Shown: positions 9,877 through 21,459 of the stretch, piece by piece | Position numbering within the stretch: the stretch's first letter is position 1 | Layout: every line of letters starts with the position of its first letter | NCBI GenBank assembly: GCA_022702545.1 | Contig: JAHRBC010000006.1 | Span: 3,313,501 to 3,377,500 of the forward strand | Source: Phycomyces nitens | Taxonomy: Eukaryota > Mucoromycota > Mucoromycetes > Mucorales > Phycomycetaceae | DNA: 64,000 bases | Direction: 5' to 3' | Translations under genes and position numbers: made by a program | The notes under the pieces: model-generated | Databases searched by the model: none | Told to the model about the DNA's origin: nothing | Seen by the model: the letters and a program-made list of their open reading frames with translations, nothing else

Positions 9877-12534
9877 CTACTGGCTCGCAATCAATCGAGA
9901 CAAAGCATCGGCCGGGTTCTGCTTCCCAGGCCTGTGAGAGATGGAATAATCATATTCAAGTAAAGCGGCGGCCCAACGTTGCAACTTTGGAGATGGCTTA
10001 TCACTGGCGAAAATATAAGTCAAGGCGGAATGGTCGGTGTGGAGGATAAAATGGCGTCCAGCCAAGTAGTGGCGGAAATGGAAGACAGCCCAGACAACGG
10101 CAAGGGCTTCAAGGTGAGTGGCTGAATACTTCTGTTCACCCTTCCGAAGTCCACGAGAAGCATAGGTGATTACTTGTTCGCCGTCCTGACTACCAGTTGG
10201 AGATTGAGACAAAATCGCCCCTAGACCTCGGGTAGAAGCATCGGTTGTCAGGATTTGCTTTTGTCCTCGATCCGGATACGCCAAAACAGGAGTGGTCACC
10301 AAGGAGTTCTTCAAAGAAACAAACGCTTCTTCATGCAAATCCGTCCAGAGAAAAGGCTGATCCTTGCGCAAGAGGTTGGTAATCGGCTGGGCTACCTTAG
10401 CGTAATTGTTGATAAAACGCCTATAGTACCCAGTTGTACCCAAGAAGGACCGGATCTCCTCAATGTTCCTAGGAGCAGGCATCACCATCGCCTTTTGGAC
10501 ATTCCGGGTACAAGGAGACAAACCAGAGGCAGACACGACATGGCCCAGGTACTCCACTTTACTCTTGGCAAACTCACACTTGGACTTCTTCAACCTCAGG
10601 TTGCCTTCGTCACAAACACGAAAAATGGTGGCCAGATGCTTCTTGTGTTCCTCCAGGGTCCGGGAAAAGATGATAATATCATCTATGAAAACATAGACGA
10701 ACCGTCCAATGTATGGCGCGAGGAGGGTTCCCATGAGCCTCTGGAAAGTGGAAGGCGCAGAAGTAAGGCCAAAGGGCATAACACAGAACTCAAAAGTTCC
10801 GTACCGGGTAACGAAACCAGTTTTCTCCACCGAGTCTTCGGCCACAGGGACTTGCCAGTATCCGGACGCCGCGTCCAAGGTAGAGAAGAACTTAGCTCCA
10901 CTCATTGAGTCTAACAACTCGTCAATGTGTGGGAGGGGGTAGGCATCCTTGATGGTTAACTTGTTTAACCGCCGGTAGTCAATCACCAGCCGCAGGCCAC
11001 CATCCCGCTTCCTCACGAAGAAAATAGGCGAGGTCCAAGTACCCTTCGATGGTCGGATCAAACCAAGAGACAGCATTTGATCAAGTTCGCTTCTCAAGTG
11101 GTTTTCTTCCTCCCATGTAAGCCGGTATGGCCGCGACCGAATTGGCGTTTCGGTGGCCAAGGGAATCTCGTGCTCGACTTCAGACACCCGACCAAGACCA
11201 CTGACTTCAACGAAGCACTTGTCATACGCCTGGACGATCTCCTCGATCTCGGGAGGCACCTCTTCCTTCGGTTCCTCCAGAACCTCGTCCATCGTGGAGA
11301 GTACCTCCTCCTGGTACCCAAGCAGGTCCAAACCCTCCTGGTCACGAATCTCCACCGAGAACACCGGATGAACCTCCTCATCCTCAACCTCTCCAACATC
11401 GCTCGGGGCCAACTCGCACTGGACCTCCACCAGACCGGAGCCATGTCTCGTCGGGACGACGATAGTACCTTCCTTGGGCTTTTGCCAGATACCGTGAGCC
11501 CGGTACCACGTCATTCCTAAAAGACAGACATCACGGTCAGTGTTATTATTTAATATGCACATATGTTCAGGTCTCAACTTCCCAGCGATACGGATCGGAA
11601 CATCGGTTGTGATCTCACAAGGACCACAGGACTCCTTGTCCAAGGCAGAAATCAAGAGCTGGTCGCCATTCGACCTCAGGTCCAACCTCTCCGCCAAGTT
11701 CTTGCTGATCACCGAGACACTGGCCCCAGAATCAAAGATCGCCTGCACCACCTGACCATTGATCGCCACTGGACCCTTCAGAGGCTTGCTGTTGTACATG
11801 ATTTTATGACTGTAGGGGTAGTGGTAGACCGTGTCATCACTGACATAACCATCCGAGCTGGACTCATCCGTGCCAAAGGATCCTTCGTCCGAGGGATAGT
11901 CCGAACCATCCGAGTCAGAGTCCTCCAAAAGGTCATCGAGGGAGTCATCATCATCGTCCGGCTCACGAGAAACAGTGTTCACTTGGTTGATGTGAACAAC
12001 CGGCTTCTTAACCTTTCGGCTATACAAAAACCGCAAACCATCCCGCAGATCTCGACCTAGAGATCGATCCAAGGCGATCCAGTCGGCCACACTCAGGCCA
12101 GCATCCACCTCCTTGAGCTTGGACCAAAGGTCCGTTCGCCGAAGCTCGACAGGCAGAGAACGAGGGGGTTTTCTTCTCCTCTTAACAAGAGGGACAGGGG
12201 GAGCCACAGGGACACCAGAGAGCTCAACACCTTCCATAGTAGTCGGGGCACCTTGCCTGACAGGAGACTCGGCCGCCTTGCCCTTCTTGTTTACTTGTTC
12301 CTCCTTGGAAGACATCGCCTCCGACTGGGCTCTCTTCTGCGCCGTGTACACCTCGACGCCTTCGACCAAGTTCACCTGGTTGGTGACTCGGCCCACCTCC
12401 GCAGCTTGACCTTGAGGGGTTTTAGTTGGGTTCAAGTCGGCAGGACCCTCATTCACTGCCGACTGCTGTCTTTTCCCTGGTCGTTCTTCTGGGGACAAGT
12501 GTTTGACATGTGCTCCTCCGAGCCACACGTCCAA
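9877..12534 (-). CDS. Gypsy-1 protease, reverse transcriptase and RNase H
   Basis: This 885-codon frame holds an acidic linker, a retropepsin-type aspartic protease (AIFDSGASVSVIS), a reverse transcriptase (FFVRKRDGGLRLVIDYRRLN, active-site box VFIDDIIIF) and RNase H (TTDASTRGLGAIL, HTDHSALTYIF), ending at PADALSRLIASQ. It overlaps the end of gag by about 80 bp in another phase, so expression probably needs a ribosomal frameshift in the overlap (inference). The frame is intact and matches the usual length for a Ty3/gypsy Pol front half. Confidence 0.92.
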   Translation of the reverse strand: MDVWLGGAHVKHLSPEERPGKRQQSAVNEGPADLNPTKTPQGQAAEVGRVTNQVNLVEGVEVYTAQKRAQSEAMSSKEEQVNKKGKAAESPVRQGAPTTMEGVELSGVPVAPPVPLVKRRRKPPRSLPVELRRTDLWSKLKEVDAGLSVADWIALDRSLGRDLRDGLRFLYSRKVKKPVVHINQVNTVSREPDDDDDSLDDLLEDSDSDGSDYPSDEGSFGTDESSSDGYVSDDTVYHYPYSHKIMYNSKPLKGPVAINGQVVQAIFDSGASVSVISKNLAERLDLRSNGDQLLISALDKESCGPCEITTDVPIRIAGKLRPEHMCILNNNTDRDVCLLGMTWYRAHGIWQKPKEGTIVVPTRHGSGLVEVQCELAPSDVGEVEDEEVHPVFSVEIRDQEGLDLLGYQEEVLSTMDEVLEEPKEEVPPEIEEIVQAYDKCFVEVSGLGRVSEVEHEIPLATETPIRSRPYRLTWEEENHLRSELDQMLSLGLIRPSKGTWTSPIFFVRKRDGGLRLVIDYRRLNKLTIKDAYPLPHIDELLDSMSGAKFFSTLDAASGYWQVPVAEDSVEKTGFVTRYGTFEFCVMPFGLTSAPSTFQRLMGTLLAPYIGRFVYVFIDDIIIFSRTLEEHKKHLATIFRVCDEGNLRLKKSKCEFAKSKVEYLGHVVSASGLSPCTRNVQKAMVMPAPRNIEEIRSFLGTTGYYRRFINNYAKVAQPITNLLRKDQPFLWTDLHEEAFVSLKNSLVTTPVLAYPDRGQKQILTTDASTRGLGAILSQSPTGSQDGEQVITYASRGLRKGEQKYSATHLEALAVVWAVFHFRHYLAGRHFILHTDHSALTYIFASDKPSPKLQRWAAALLEYDYSISHRPGKQNPADALSRLIASQ

Positions 12535-13394
12535 CAGGTACCTCTTGGCCTTGGCTTGGGCTGAGATTGGGAAGAACTTCCTTGAACTTGGGGTTGAGAA
12601 CGAGACTGAGGGAAAGACCGGGGCTGGTCAACCACATGCACCTTTAACGCCTTGAACTCCTTGACGAGATCTTGAAAGGTTGACACATCACTCACTCCCA
12701 AACTCGTCGAACCAGAAGCGAATGATTGTCGGTCTACCAGGTTTCGGGCGTACTTGGACTTCACCAACTCCAACTTGCGCGCCTTCTCGCCAACACCTTC
12801 AAACGTCTCCGGCATGTCGTCTCTCTGCTCCAACTCATACGCCACTTGAGGATCAATCGCCTGTAAAAGGCTGTGGATTTTGAATGATTCGTTGTCCACT
12901 TTGACCAGAGTGAAAAGCTCACGCAGCTTGTAGACCACATCGTCTACCGTCTCTCCGTCTTGCTGTCTCGTGTTCTGGATCTCCTTCCAGCGAACATTGT
13001 CCAATTGATGAGAAGCAAAACGAGAGTGAAAAACCTTGGAAAACTGGTCCCAAGTCTTGGTGGTGTCTTCGATACTGTCCCACCAGAGTTCTGCCGCTCC
13101 TTGCAGATACGAGGCCGCAACCAGAAGAGCCTCAGTGTCATTCATGCCCACCGCACGACGCAAACGATCGATGCTCTTGAACCACGCCGTGGCATGCTTG
13201 CCCTCGCTACCTCCTCTAAAAGGCTCGGGATTGGCCATGAATTTTGTCAGGTTGACCTTGTCTTTTCCGTTGACCATTTTTATAAATTTGGATGGTACGA
13301 CACGTTCAGTTTCCGGGATACTTTGGATTTGAATCCCACTCTCTTCACCAACACTGCAAAAGAGGGGCTGTTTGTAGTACCAGAAATCCGGCAT
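12453..13394 (-). CDS. Gypsy-1 Gag
   Basis: This Gag polyprotein forms the particle that packages the element RNA. It has the retrotransposon gag domain (FMANPEPFRGGSEG, TAWFKSIDRLRRAVG, YLQGAAELWWDS) and a C-terminal CCHC zinc knuckle CWTCGSEEHMSNTC. The more likely start is MVNGKDKVNLTK, about 40 codons into the frame. The frame opens only about 20 bp from the terminal repeat of the nested DNA transposon (13417), so the element's own leader and promoter LTR are now 6.3 kb away. Confidence 0.85.
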   Translation of the reverse strand: MPDFWYYKQPLFCSVGEESGIQIQSIPETERVVPSKFIKMVNGKDKVNLTKFMANPEPFRGGSEGKHATAWFKSIDRLRRAVGMNDTEALLVAASYLQGAAELWWDSIEDTTKTWDQFSKVFHSRFASHQLDNVRWKEIQNTRQQDGETVDDVVYKLRELFTLVKVDNESFKIHSLLQAIDPQVAYELEQRDDMPETFEGVGEKARKLELVKSKYARNLVDRQSFASGSTSLGVSDVSTFQDLVKEFKALKVHVVDQPRSFPQSRSQPQVQGSSSQSQPKPRPRGTCWTCGSEEHMSNTCPQKNDQGKDSSRQ

Positions 13395-13433
13395 TATGGT
13401 ACTGAAAAGGGGTGGGTTTCACCTAGTTTAAAT

Positions 13434-14904
13434 ATTTTTTCAACTAGGAGGCATGCTAGCTTCACAGGTACCTCGGTGTCGTGGTTTGCAGTAGTAGAAA
13501 CATGTAAAAATGTGCCGCAGGTGAGGTCTGTTAGCACTTTCGGTATATAGATCTGATTTGGAACGATGAAAAAAAGTATTTAAAAGAACGGTTCTATTTT
13601 GGTCGTCTCAACGTGGTCGTTGAAATGTTCAGATACGTCACATATCTTTATGTTGCGAGTTGTAGAAACTCGATGTATCTACTAGTGGTTACTACCCAAG
13701 ACCAATCAAATCAAACACTTGAAAGCCTCTTTATTCTTCTTCACCAGTAATATATCACCCATTATTTGATTTCCCGTTTATATTGGATTGGTAATGGTTT
13801 ACGCTTTTATTTTTATTGGAAAGAATAGAATGTTTCTAGGTTTAGGGTCTATTATTACGCCTATTCCTATGCCTAGCCGTTTCTACCCGGTTGCTTGCTG
13901 CTATTTGGATGGAATATTTTTCTACATAAAAAATACCTGCAAAAATATGAATATCCAGCAATTTTTTGGGCTGCAGGAGTGTTCTGTAAAAGATAAAGAA
14001 GTGTTAATGATGTGGGGTACAAAGAGAAAATTTTTGTGTGTCAAAAGATACTTACATTGCAAGAGATGGGCAAGAGTGCGCAAAGGGGACTTGAATTTTA
14101 AGGCTGGATGGGCTGTGTGGCAGGTTTTACTATAAAAAAGGGAATAAAAATTAATATGGGTGAACAGAGTGATGATATATTTAATTTACATACCAGGAGC
14201 CAAATGGGTTATCAAAGTAGGGGGTATGGTGTGTAAAGGAAGCCCAAGTGAGTCTATAAAACACATAATAATAATAATTAATAAATAATCTGAATAATAT
14301 TTTGGATAAGCAAAAAGAGATTTATAAAGAATATTACCTTTATGATTACAATTGCGAATGATGGAGGAGGCCGATGGCATGAATAGAAAGGGCAGTCTAC
14401 AATGGAATAGAGTCAGAGAGGGAACAAGTATGATTGAAAGAAAAAATTTTACCTGGTGCCGATGGCATCCCTATATAAGTTGTTTGGCCAATCTAAAAGA
14501 GAAAGTGAAAATAATTTTTATCAAGATGATGGTACCAGTGAATGCGGCCAGTGAGTATTTGTCTAGATGGCCATTGTGGAAAGGATGAGTTGCAATGGGA
14601 GCGCACATCTATGAAAAAGAGGTTAATTTGTGTGTATAAAGAGGTATAAAAAATGTCTTACCAGAGAAAGGCGCCAATATCAAAAAAGCAAGGAAAAGGA
14701 AAAATAAAGGGAACCAAAAAAAAGGAGAGAGTCTGAAATTTTTTTCACCTTTGAAGCATGCTGCGGAAAGCATGATGGATTGAGCCCAAAAACAATATCA
14801 AGGCCGATTTGCATCTCAGTGCTTCAAGACAATAGAGGAACATCTTTATAGTCATTCAAAATGCCTATATATAACGGCCTTTTTGATATTCAACCTCTCT
14901 TACC

Positions 14905-14935
<31 letters not shown>

Positions 14936-15047
14936 TTACTCACCCACCCAACAAAACAGTTTTTGTATGTATATTATATTTATTTTTATTTCAATTGAAC
15001 AAAAACTAATAATTATAATCGAAATATACTTTACCATATTCTAGAAA
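13434..15047. other. Long non-coding 5' part of transposon copy 2
   Basis: About 1.6 kb between the left terminal repeat and the partner gene without any convincing gene. It contains a (CA)n microsatellite at about 14909-14935 just before the partner gene, and several AT-rich tracts. Confidence 0.5.
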
Positions 15048-16236
15048 ATGGTTAACCAAAGAAGATCGATTGCTCCTCGTCCCACTCCTGCTCCTGCTCT
15101 CACTCCTGCCAACATGGAGCAAATTGTTGAGATGCTCTCTGGAATTCAAGACAACATGACCAGAGTGGAAGATAAGGTCACCAATGTAGAAGGCGAGTTG
15201 GTGACCTCCAACACCAAACTGGTAACGATGGATGCCAGACTTGGTGTCATCATTGCTGGAACCCGTGAAGCCATTAAGGCCATTGACAATTTTGGAGAAG
15301 AGGTTCCTGCCACTGCCACCAGTGAACCCAGCAATGTTGCGGTTGTGGAGGCCATTGGTTTGGCCGGACCCAGCCATAAAACATCAGTGGAGGTCAATGT
15401 AAGCATTATACCTTATACTATATTATCAATTCATTAACTTGTTTACTATATCAGAGAAAGATCCGTGAGTTCTTGTGGGAGCCAAATTTCCATGCAAATA
15501 CTCCAGCAGAGATCTTGGCCAACACTAACAAGCCCAGGTGGAACACGGATGTTCACTTTAATGTGACTCCAAACAAGGAGTTAGTGAACAGGCTTCTTGT
15601 CGTCCTGGAGCGCAAGTTTGCTGGTGATGGGATGAGAACCAAGGATCTTCGTGATAAGCTCCACAAAAACTTCATCAACAGATGCAAACAGGAGAAGATC
15701 TCTGCTGCTGCAAAAGAGATCACGAACACACGTTCACGGAGAGCCAGACGTGCTGGTGAAGTAAGTTATCCTTGATATATTAAAAATCTATTCCAAAAAA
15801 TAATAACAAGGTTATTATTAGAACCACAAGCGCCGAACAAAGGCATACGGCAGCAACATGGTTGCCATCAACCAAGAGATGGGCCGGGATTGTGCCAATG
15901 CACTCCCCAAGGAAGCAATGTCCGGAGGAGAATCGGATGACGAAGTCTCCGAAACTGGAAGAAGACGTGTGATTCGGACCGTCCGCCCAAGTTGGAGAAG
16001 CGATTAAGTGAGTTGTTGAGCTGATTATAAATAATATTTTGGATGACTTTAGATTACTAATGTGCAATTGATAGTACAACCGATTTATCCAAGTCATTGA
16101 TAGATTCGTTGGTCTCCAACTTGGAGCAAACTCTCACCAGTTGCTGTCAAGGGTTTATGGCAGAACTGTGGACGTGGCAGTCCCGACCAATTTAAATCCC
16201 AGTCTTGCTCAGTGGGCTCTTAGACATGGGCTTTAA
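15048..16236 (+). CDS. Partner gene of Tnp2-like transposon, copy 2 (unknown function)
   Basis: Exons 15048-15398, 15455-15760, 15822-16007 and 16075-16236 fit splice consensus. Exon 2 is exactly 306 bp, as in copies 1 and 3. Exon 1 has a proline-rich start and a predicted coiled coil (MEQIVEMLSGIQDNMTRVED). Exon 2 holds KPRWNTDVHFN and a basic end TRSRRARRAGE. Exon 3 ends RTVRPSWRSD followed directly by TAA at 16005-16007, just before a GTGAGT donor. Exon 4 still reads on as a conserved tail (FIQVIDRFVG, LAQWALRHGL). So the frame as written stops at the RPSWRSD motif while a homologous tail is kept downstream. Much diverged from copies 1 and 3, which argues that the gene is a lasting part of this element family. 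Confidence 0.68.
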
Positions 16237-16357
16237 TAAAATAATTTTTTTTATCTCTCCATCTATTTTTTTGACACGCGTTACGTTTTGACGACATTTA
16301 TAAAGGCAATGCTATTTCTGTTTGTTCTTTATAAAAGAGAAAAGATATTTTTTTTTA

Positions 16358-19300
16358 TTACACGCAAAGTTTCTTTGGCAAAGGAATGACCAGCATCCTC
16401 TTTATACCATTTCGGCTTGTGTGTGTGGCAGTCGCAACTTCCAAAAGAAGGCGATGCACTGGCAAGATGCACTCATTGGTAGCAGGAGAAAAACTGGGCA
16501 AACAGATGTCAACACCTTCATCTTCGCGTGATCGTTCATAACAGACACCATTCCATCGCACAAAGGCAAAGACATGCTGGCTTTGATAGCCACGACGATT
16601 TAAACGGACAGAGGCAGAGAGAGGCGGCGTAAACTGATGAACAAAAATATACTGTATCTGCCCAGTATAGGCGGTCTGGTTCTCACCAGTGCTGCTACCA
16701 AACAAAGCTTGTACATGAGATCCACCATTTCCAGAGCTATTGTGTCCACGATAAACTTGGCCAAGGAGATTTATCGATTTCAGCTTCACGATCTGATTGT
16801 CAACAAACAACGAAGAAGAAGTGGCATGTTGATAATGCTGGAGGGTGTCAATGTCATACGTATCCACATAGTAAGCCAACAATTGAGGATAGTCAATATC
16901 ACTCATTTTTGTGGCAGACTTTTGAAGCAGAGGAAACGCAGAGGGGGAAGAGGCTCGTTACCCTTGATTGGGAATTCAGAATTCTCTGAAGCTTCGATGA
17001 AATCCAGCAATCTGAACGGGCGTCGTGTTGGTGTTGGTGTGGGTGTGGGTGTGGGGGTAGGGATAGAGGCAGAGGTGGAGGCAGAGAGGAGGTTTGAAAA
17101 GAGAGGAGTGAAGATGTCTTGGCTTGGAGATTGTAGAACAGCATTGACATAATCATTCTTGAATACGTCCTGGACAAATTTCCGCATGTAGGTTGCCTCA
17201 AACCCATTCTTTCCATTCGTGCTCACGTTCTTTAGCAATCCGTTGTACCTCTCAAACCCAAAGAGCCAATAGCCATACACCGGTCCAAAATCATTGATGG
17301 TCTTATGAAGATGGAGGTGCAGGTGCATGTTGCAGGTGAGAAGACTTGGAGGGTAAAGGCGCTCGCACTCTTGGCAGAATTGCTGAAGGTGGTGATGGGC
17401 ATTGTCAACATCCTGGAAGGACACAGATGGCTTGACAATCAGGCGGCAGGCATCCACAAAGTTCATCCAACTGTTAAACTTTTGACGCAGGAGAACGGGC
17501 TTCAATGCAACAGGCGAATATACCAGCACCCAAGATTTCCACTCGTCTGCTTTCATGAATGGAAATCCCCTGGCAATCTTTGTCTTTAGTGAACTGTAAT
17601 CACTTGGCAGCTCCATGGTGTCTGCTATCTCCTGCATCACAAGAAGATCGTCATTGGACAAATCACCACCAGAGATCCAGTTTTCAACCATTCTCTTGGC
17701 GGTTCCCAGGAAGAGGTTGTGCATGGGGTCCACCACAGTTGCGCGGACAAGATCAAGATACTGGAGGCGGTGAAGCTCTGACCATCGTACACCATTCTCA
17801 ACTTCAAGTCCATGCCTTTCGGAAATCGTCTGGGCATCTTTCCAAAGTGTTGCATGGTGTCTGTTGTCAACTGATGTCCGAAGAGACCATTGTGAATAGT
17901 CAAATCCACGGAAATCCACCTGGTTTGACCCCTCCAAACGAGAGAACTGACGATTGCACTTGTAACATGCATTGGTGCTGTTGTGTGCCGTAAACCCACT
18001 CGTCTTCCTTGCAGCTGGGATATCGCACGCCACCATCAACAATGCAGCACGGACATTGACACCAGACGGGCACTCGTAGGTCGGGATCCTTATTCCAACA
18101 AACAACTGCTCCAGTTCATCGACCAACGGCTTGAGATAACTGTTGATCTCATCTGTCTTTGGCTCCTTGGGTCCAGGCATCAGACCGACGAGAATAGTAT
18201 TTTCGGCCTTGAACCTTTCCTCCCTAGGCAAATTATTGATTACAAGATAGATGGCACCACAAGAATAGCTGATTCCATCAAAGGGCTGGAACCAGTCAAT
18301 GTTCAGTGTCAGCATCAAAGAACGTGGATCTGCAACGAACGAAACACCACCCATGTCCTGGAGACCCTTCCACATTGCACCATCGTAGATATCGCACATG
18401 GTGTCTACAACTTTTAGCTCCTGGTTCCAGTGACGAATCTTGGTCTCAAAATCCGGGCGGAGGAAAAGGACTCTCAACGCCTGCTTGACGGACTGATAGA
18501 CGTACGATCTCTTGGCAACCAAAGCACCAGATGACGATTGCTTCATCAATTGACAACCACATACAGATTGGGAACCGAGCTTAGCAGAATCGCACCGAAG
18601 TGGAGCAGACCCAGCTTCCTCATACACCGTGTGGCAATCCTGGCACACAACGAATCTCTTTACACCCTTGGTCAAGGCAGTGAAACCCGTCATGCTTTGG
18701 AGACCAGAAAGGCTTGAGGGCAATTGGAAGTCCTGTCCGTAAATCGTCAAGAGTTTGTTGATGAACTCAATCAAGACAACAGCACCCTTATCGACCACAT
18801 AACGGGATGCAAACAGAACAACGAAAATGGCAATTGCTCTGTGCACTGGGTTTTCGGGCATACCAGGAGTAGCAAAAGGGTCTATTATTTAAAAAGGAAA
18901 ATTATTAACACTCAATTTTTGCTTGCTTTTGTATTATAGCTATTCAATACTGACCTTCACTATCAAACTCCTCGACCTCAATCTCCTCGACATCGGCTTC
19001 ATCATCACTGTCATTGTCAGAGTCGTTGGTGATTTCGGCACCATCGCCATTGACCTCATTGTCAAGTTGATCGGCATCAACCATTTGGTCATAATCCCCA
19101 AAAGGTAAGCTGGGCTGACTGTCAACTGCCACGGATTCGGATTCAATAATCGGCATTGCTGCAAATATGGGTTAGATTAGTTTATTACTCTGCACTGGTT
19201 TTCAAATAAATATATTTTACCCTCAACGTCCAAATCCATCATATCACTTTGTGTGCCTGAGTTCAATTGAAAAATACAAGTTATTATTGCGCAGTAAATG

Positions 19301-19471
19301 AAAATTAACACTAGTATACATACTGCTCTCAAATTCGCCAGTTTCTTCAGTTCTTGCTCTCTTACTATGGCGTTGGTAAGTGCGCTTGGATACAATAGTG
19401 AATCCTTGCTGGTTATTGCTGCATTTGTTGCAGTAACAGGCAGTAGTGTTTTGTGCGGAAATAGAAGACAT
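16358..19471 (-). pseudogene. Tnp2-like transposase, copy 2, one frameshift
   Basis: Same architecture as copy 1: zinc-finger exon starting at 19471 (ACYCNKCSNN, TYQRH), acidic small exons, and a large exon from just above 18861. Catalytic residues are kept: IDWFQPFDG, DPMHNLFLGTAKRM and FGFERYNGLLK, with the cysteine-rich CYKCNRQF between. One base is missing in a C-run of the coding strand (G-run at about 16943-16948 on the plus strand), so the C-terminal 180 residues (INLLGQVYRG, TGQIQYIFVH, LPVHRLLLEVA) are in another phase. It has no other obvious damage. A poly-(PT) tract lies at about residues 610-625. Confidence 0.82.
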
Positions 19472-19718
19472 AGTTTATATTATTTGATTGTGAGATAAAA
19501 AAGGAAACAAGTGCTACATATTTTTATTTGCTGTCATTTTATAGACAAGAAAAAGGCTATTGTTCTTTGATCCTTTGCCCGAACCAATAGGATGCATCAA
19601 AATTATACTTTTTATTTTTAAAAAAAATAATGTCTGAGATGAAAAAAAGCTCTATGTTTCTAGTACCCATCTGCACCATTTATACTAGGTGAAATCGAGA
19701 GGTTTTTCCAGTGCAATA

Positions 19719-20704
19719 TGACGCGTGTGGTACTTTGTTGTGTGTAGGAGGTGGACGAGAAAAGAAAGGTACGGGTAGTAATATGGATCGAAATCCGGAA
19801 TGGAGGAAGAATAGGTTCGAAAAGGAGGAAACGGGTGTAAATAAGATAGTCGCTTTGTTACCAAAGTGACTACAAGGACAGGAATAAGAAATGCTTTCAC
19901 AAAAGTGAGAGCAAAAAGGGGATACAAATAGGATGGATACAAATATATGATATTAACTTCACCACAGGTGAATCAATAACGAAATACAGCACAGGGATAC
20001 AAATGAGAATAAAAAAAACGGGGGTAGTCAATCTTCCAAGAAGACTTGACTAATACAAATAAAAATATAAAGAACAACCAATCTTCCACGAAGACTTGGT
20101 AAGAAACAAAATATAACGGAAGAAATTCACAAGAAAGAATAAGGATTCAGACAACTTTGTCAGAGAAGAAACTTGTATCAGAATTCGACCTTGTTTATTG
20201 AGTGTTTGATTTTGAGATATTTATACTAATTGTTGGATAAAATAATATACGATAAAATAATAGAAAGATGTTGTATGAAATCATAAAATAACATACGGAA
20301 GAGTTGACAGAAGATTGGATAGAATAGAATCAATAAAAATAAAAATAATAATAAAACTAAATAAATGAGAAAATTGTTGGGAGATTTGTAGACTTGACTA
20401 ACGAGAGATTCTTTACCAAAATTGTTAAAGAAGTGTACAACAAAACACAACACTAAATTTTAGTGTGAGTGGAAATCGAAAGAAAGGGGAAAAGGTTTTG
20501 TTAAGGAAAAATTAGAAAAATTGAGAGACAAGAAAAAAAAAATGTCAAAGGGAAAAGGTGCAAAGGTCTTCGCCCGCCATCGGCAAATGAAATAAATTGA
20601 GGACCACGTCACGACTACCTGCACCGTCAGTGACCTTGGCTACCCAAAACGGCCCAAAAATCGGGTTGCGACTGAGGCCGACAACACCACAACACACCGT
20701 GTCA
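19719..20704 (-). repeat. 5' LTR of gypsy-1 (LTR 'Y')
   Basis: This 986-bp partner of 7041-8025 has TG...CA-type ends in the same orientation. Its outer edge shares the CA of a CAAC duplication made by LTR X. The inner edge is followed by only about 24 bp of gypsy-1 leader before the terminal repeat of transposon copy 2. Confidence 0.82.
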
Positions 20705-20706
20705 AC

Positions 20707-21383
20707 TGACGCGTGATGTGTTTGTATGGTTGTGTATGGTAACCGAACGGGCGACAAATAAAATATATAAAAGAAACAATGAAAGAACCAGTAAAAGACT
20801 AACGAAACTCAACAGAAATATCCCCAAAATGACCGGGCAAAATATAACTGCTCTTCAGAGATCGAGAGCTTAAACTCAAAAGAATAAAATAACCGTAAAA
20901 TTGATCGTAAAACTGACTGATAATATTTATTCATTAGAAAAGAATGTCTTTTATAGACAAAGAAAATAACTAAAAGAATAACCGAAAAATGAAATAATAC
21001 AATAATAAAATGATGCCATCAAGGCCAAAGGAAAATATAATAAAAAAAAATACTATAACATAGTAAAGAAAGGGGTAAGACAAAGAAGTAGGGGAAATAA
21101 ACTAAAGAAGTACAGAATGGTGCAATCCTGCAAGAAAGTGAGAAAGGATTCACAAAGGAAATATAAAAGGAAAGAGTATAAAAAGGAAATAATAAAATGT
21201 GATAAAATAAAATAAAGAAAAATTGAAAAGAAAGAGAAATAAAGAAACTCGGGGATCGGCCATCCTTACTCGGCTCGGACTTCTTCTTCGGACTGGTCCG
21301 GCCTCCGACCCCTCCTAGGCCTTTTCCGGGCCCTTGGTCCGGCTTCATGGTCGAAACCGAACCTGTCCACAACACACGTGTCA
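20707..21383. repeat. LTR 'X', right copy
   Basis: This 677-bp repeat is about 98% like 6356-7034 and is flanked by CAAC on both sides (20703-20706, 21384-21387). Its right end lies 12 bp from the first base of the tRNA-iMet gene. Confidence 0.75.
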
Positions 21384-21395
21384 CAACAAGACGCT

Positions 21396-21419
21396 AGCTG
21401 AATAGCGCAGAGGAAGCGC

Positions 21420-21459
<40 letters not shown>

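Larger units (their letters stand above)
13417..19694. mobile_element. Tnp2-like (CACTA/CMC) transposon, copy 2
   Basis: The ends are short inverted repeats: TTTCACCTAGTTTAAAT at 13417-13433 and its near-perfect complement at 19678-19694 (one mismatch, A for T). CACCTA is close to the CACTA terminus of the superfamily. It carries the partner gene (15048-16236) and the convergent transposase (19471-16358). It lies between gag and the 5' LTR of gypsy-1. I could not find an exact 3-bp target duplication, so the precise end base is uncertain. Confidence 0.65.
7041..20704 (-). mobile_element. Ty3/gypsy retrotransposon gypsy-1, with Tnp2-like transposon copy 2 nested in it
   Basis: Two nearly identical LTRs (7041-8025 and 19719-20704) in the same orientation enclose a minus-strand gag-pol. 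The left flank is ACAA (7037-7040). On the right, ACAA appears once the later 'X' LTR and one CAAC are removed (20705-20706 plus 21388-21389). The 3' LTR is preceded in element sense by a polypurine tract (TGTGGAGGGG, complement of 8026-8035). The stretch 13417-19694 between the 5' LTR and gag is a separate DNA transposon. Without it the element would be about 7.4 kb. The four or so differences between LTRs imply recent insertion. No clear primer binding site was recognised next to the 5' LTR. Confidence 0.78.

Noticed and set aside
10255..10908. Long plus-strand frame of 217 codons
   Set aside because: It lies antisense to the conserved gypsy-1 RT/RNase H frame; a shadow.
13414..13420. 3-bp target duplication for transposon copy 2
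   Set aside because: None of the possible end positions gives identical flanking triplets, so no duplication is claimed.
14909..14935. (CA)n tract as a regulatory element
   Set aside because: Simple microsatellite; nothing shows a function.
6356..21383. LTR X as the true LTR pair of gypsy-1, with Y internal
   Set aside because: The Y pair directly abuts the polypurine tract after integrase and closes on a 4-bp duplication ACAA when X is removed, whereas X pairs leave unmatched CAACAA and AC inside.
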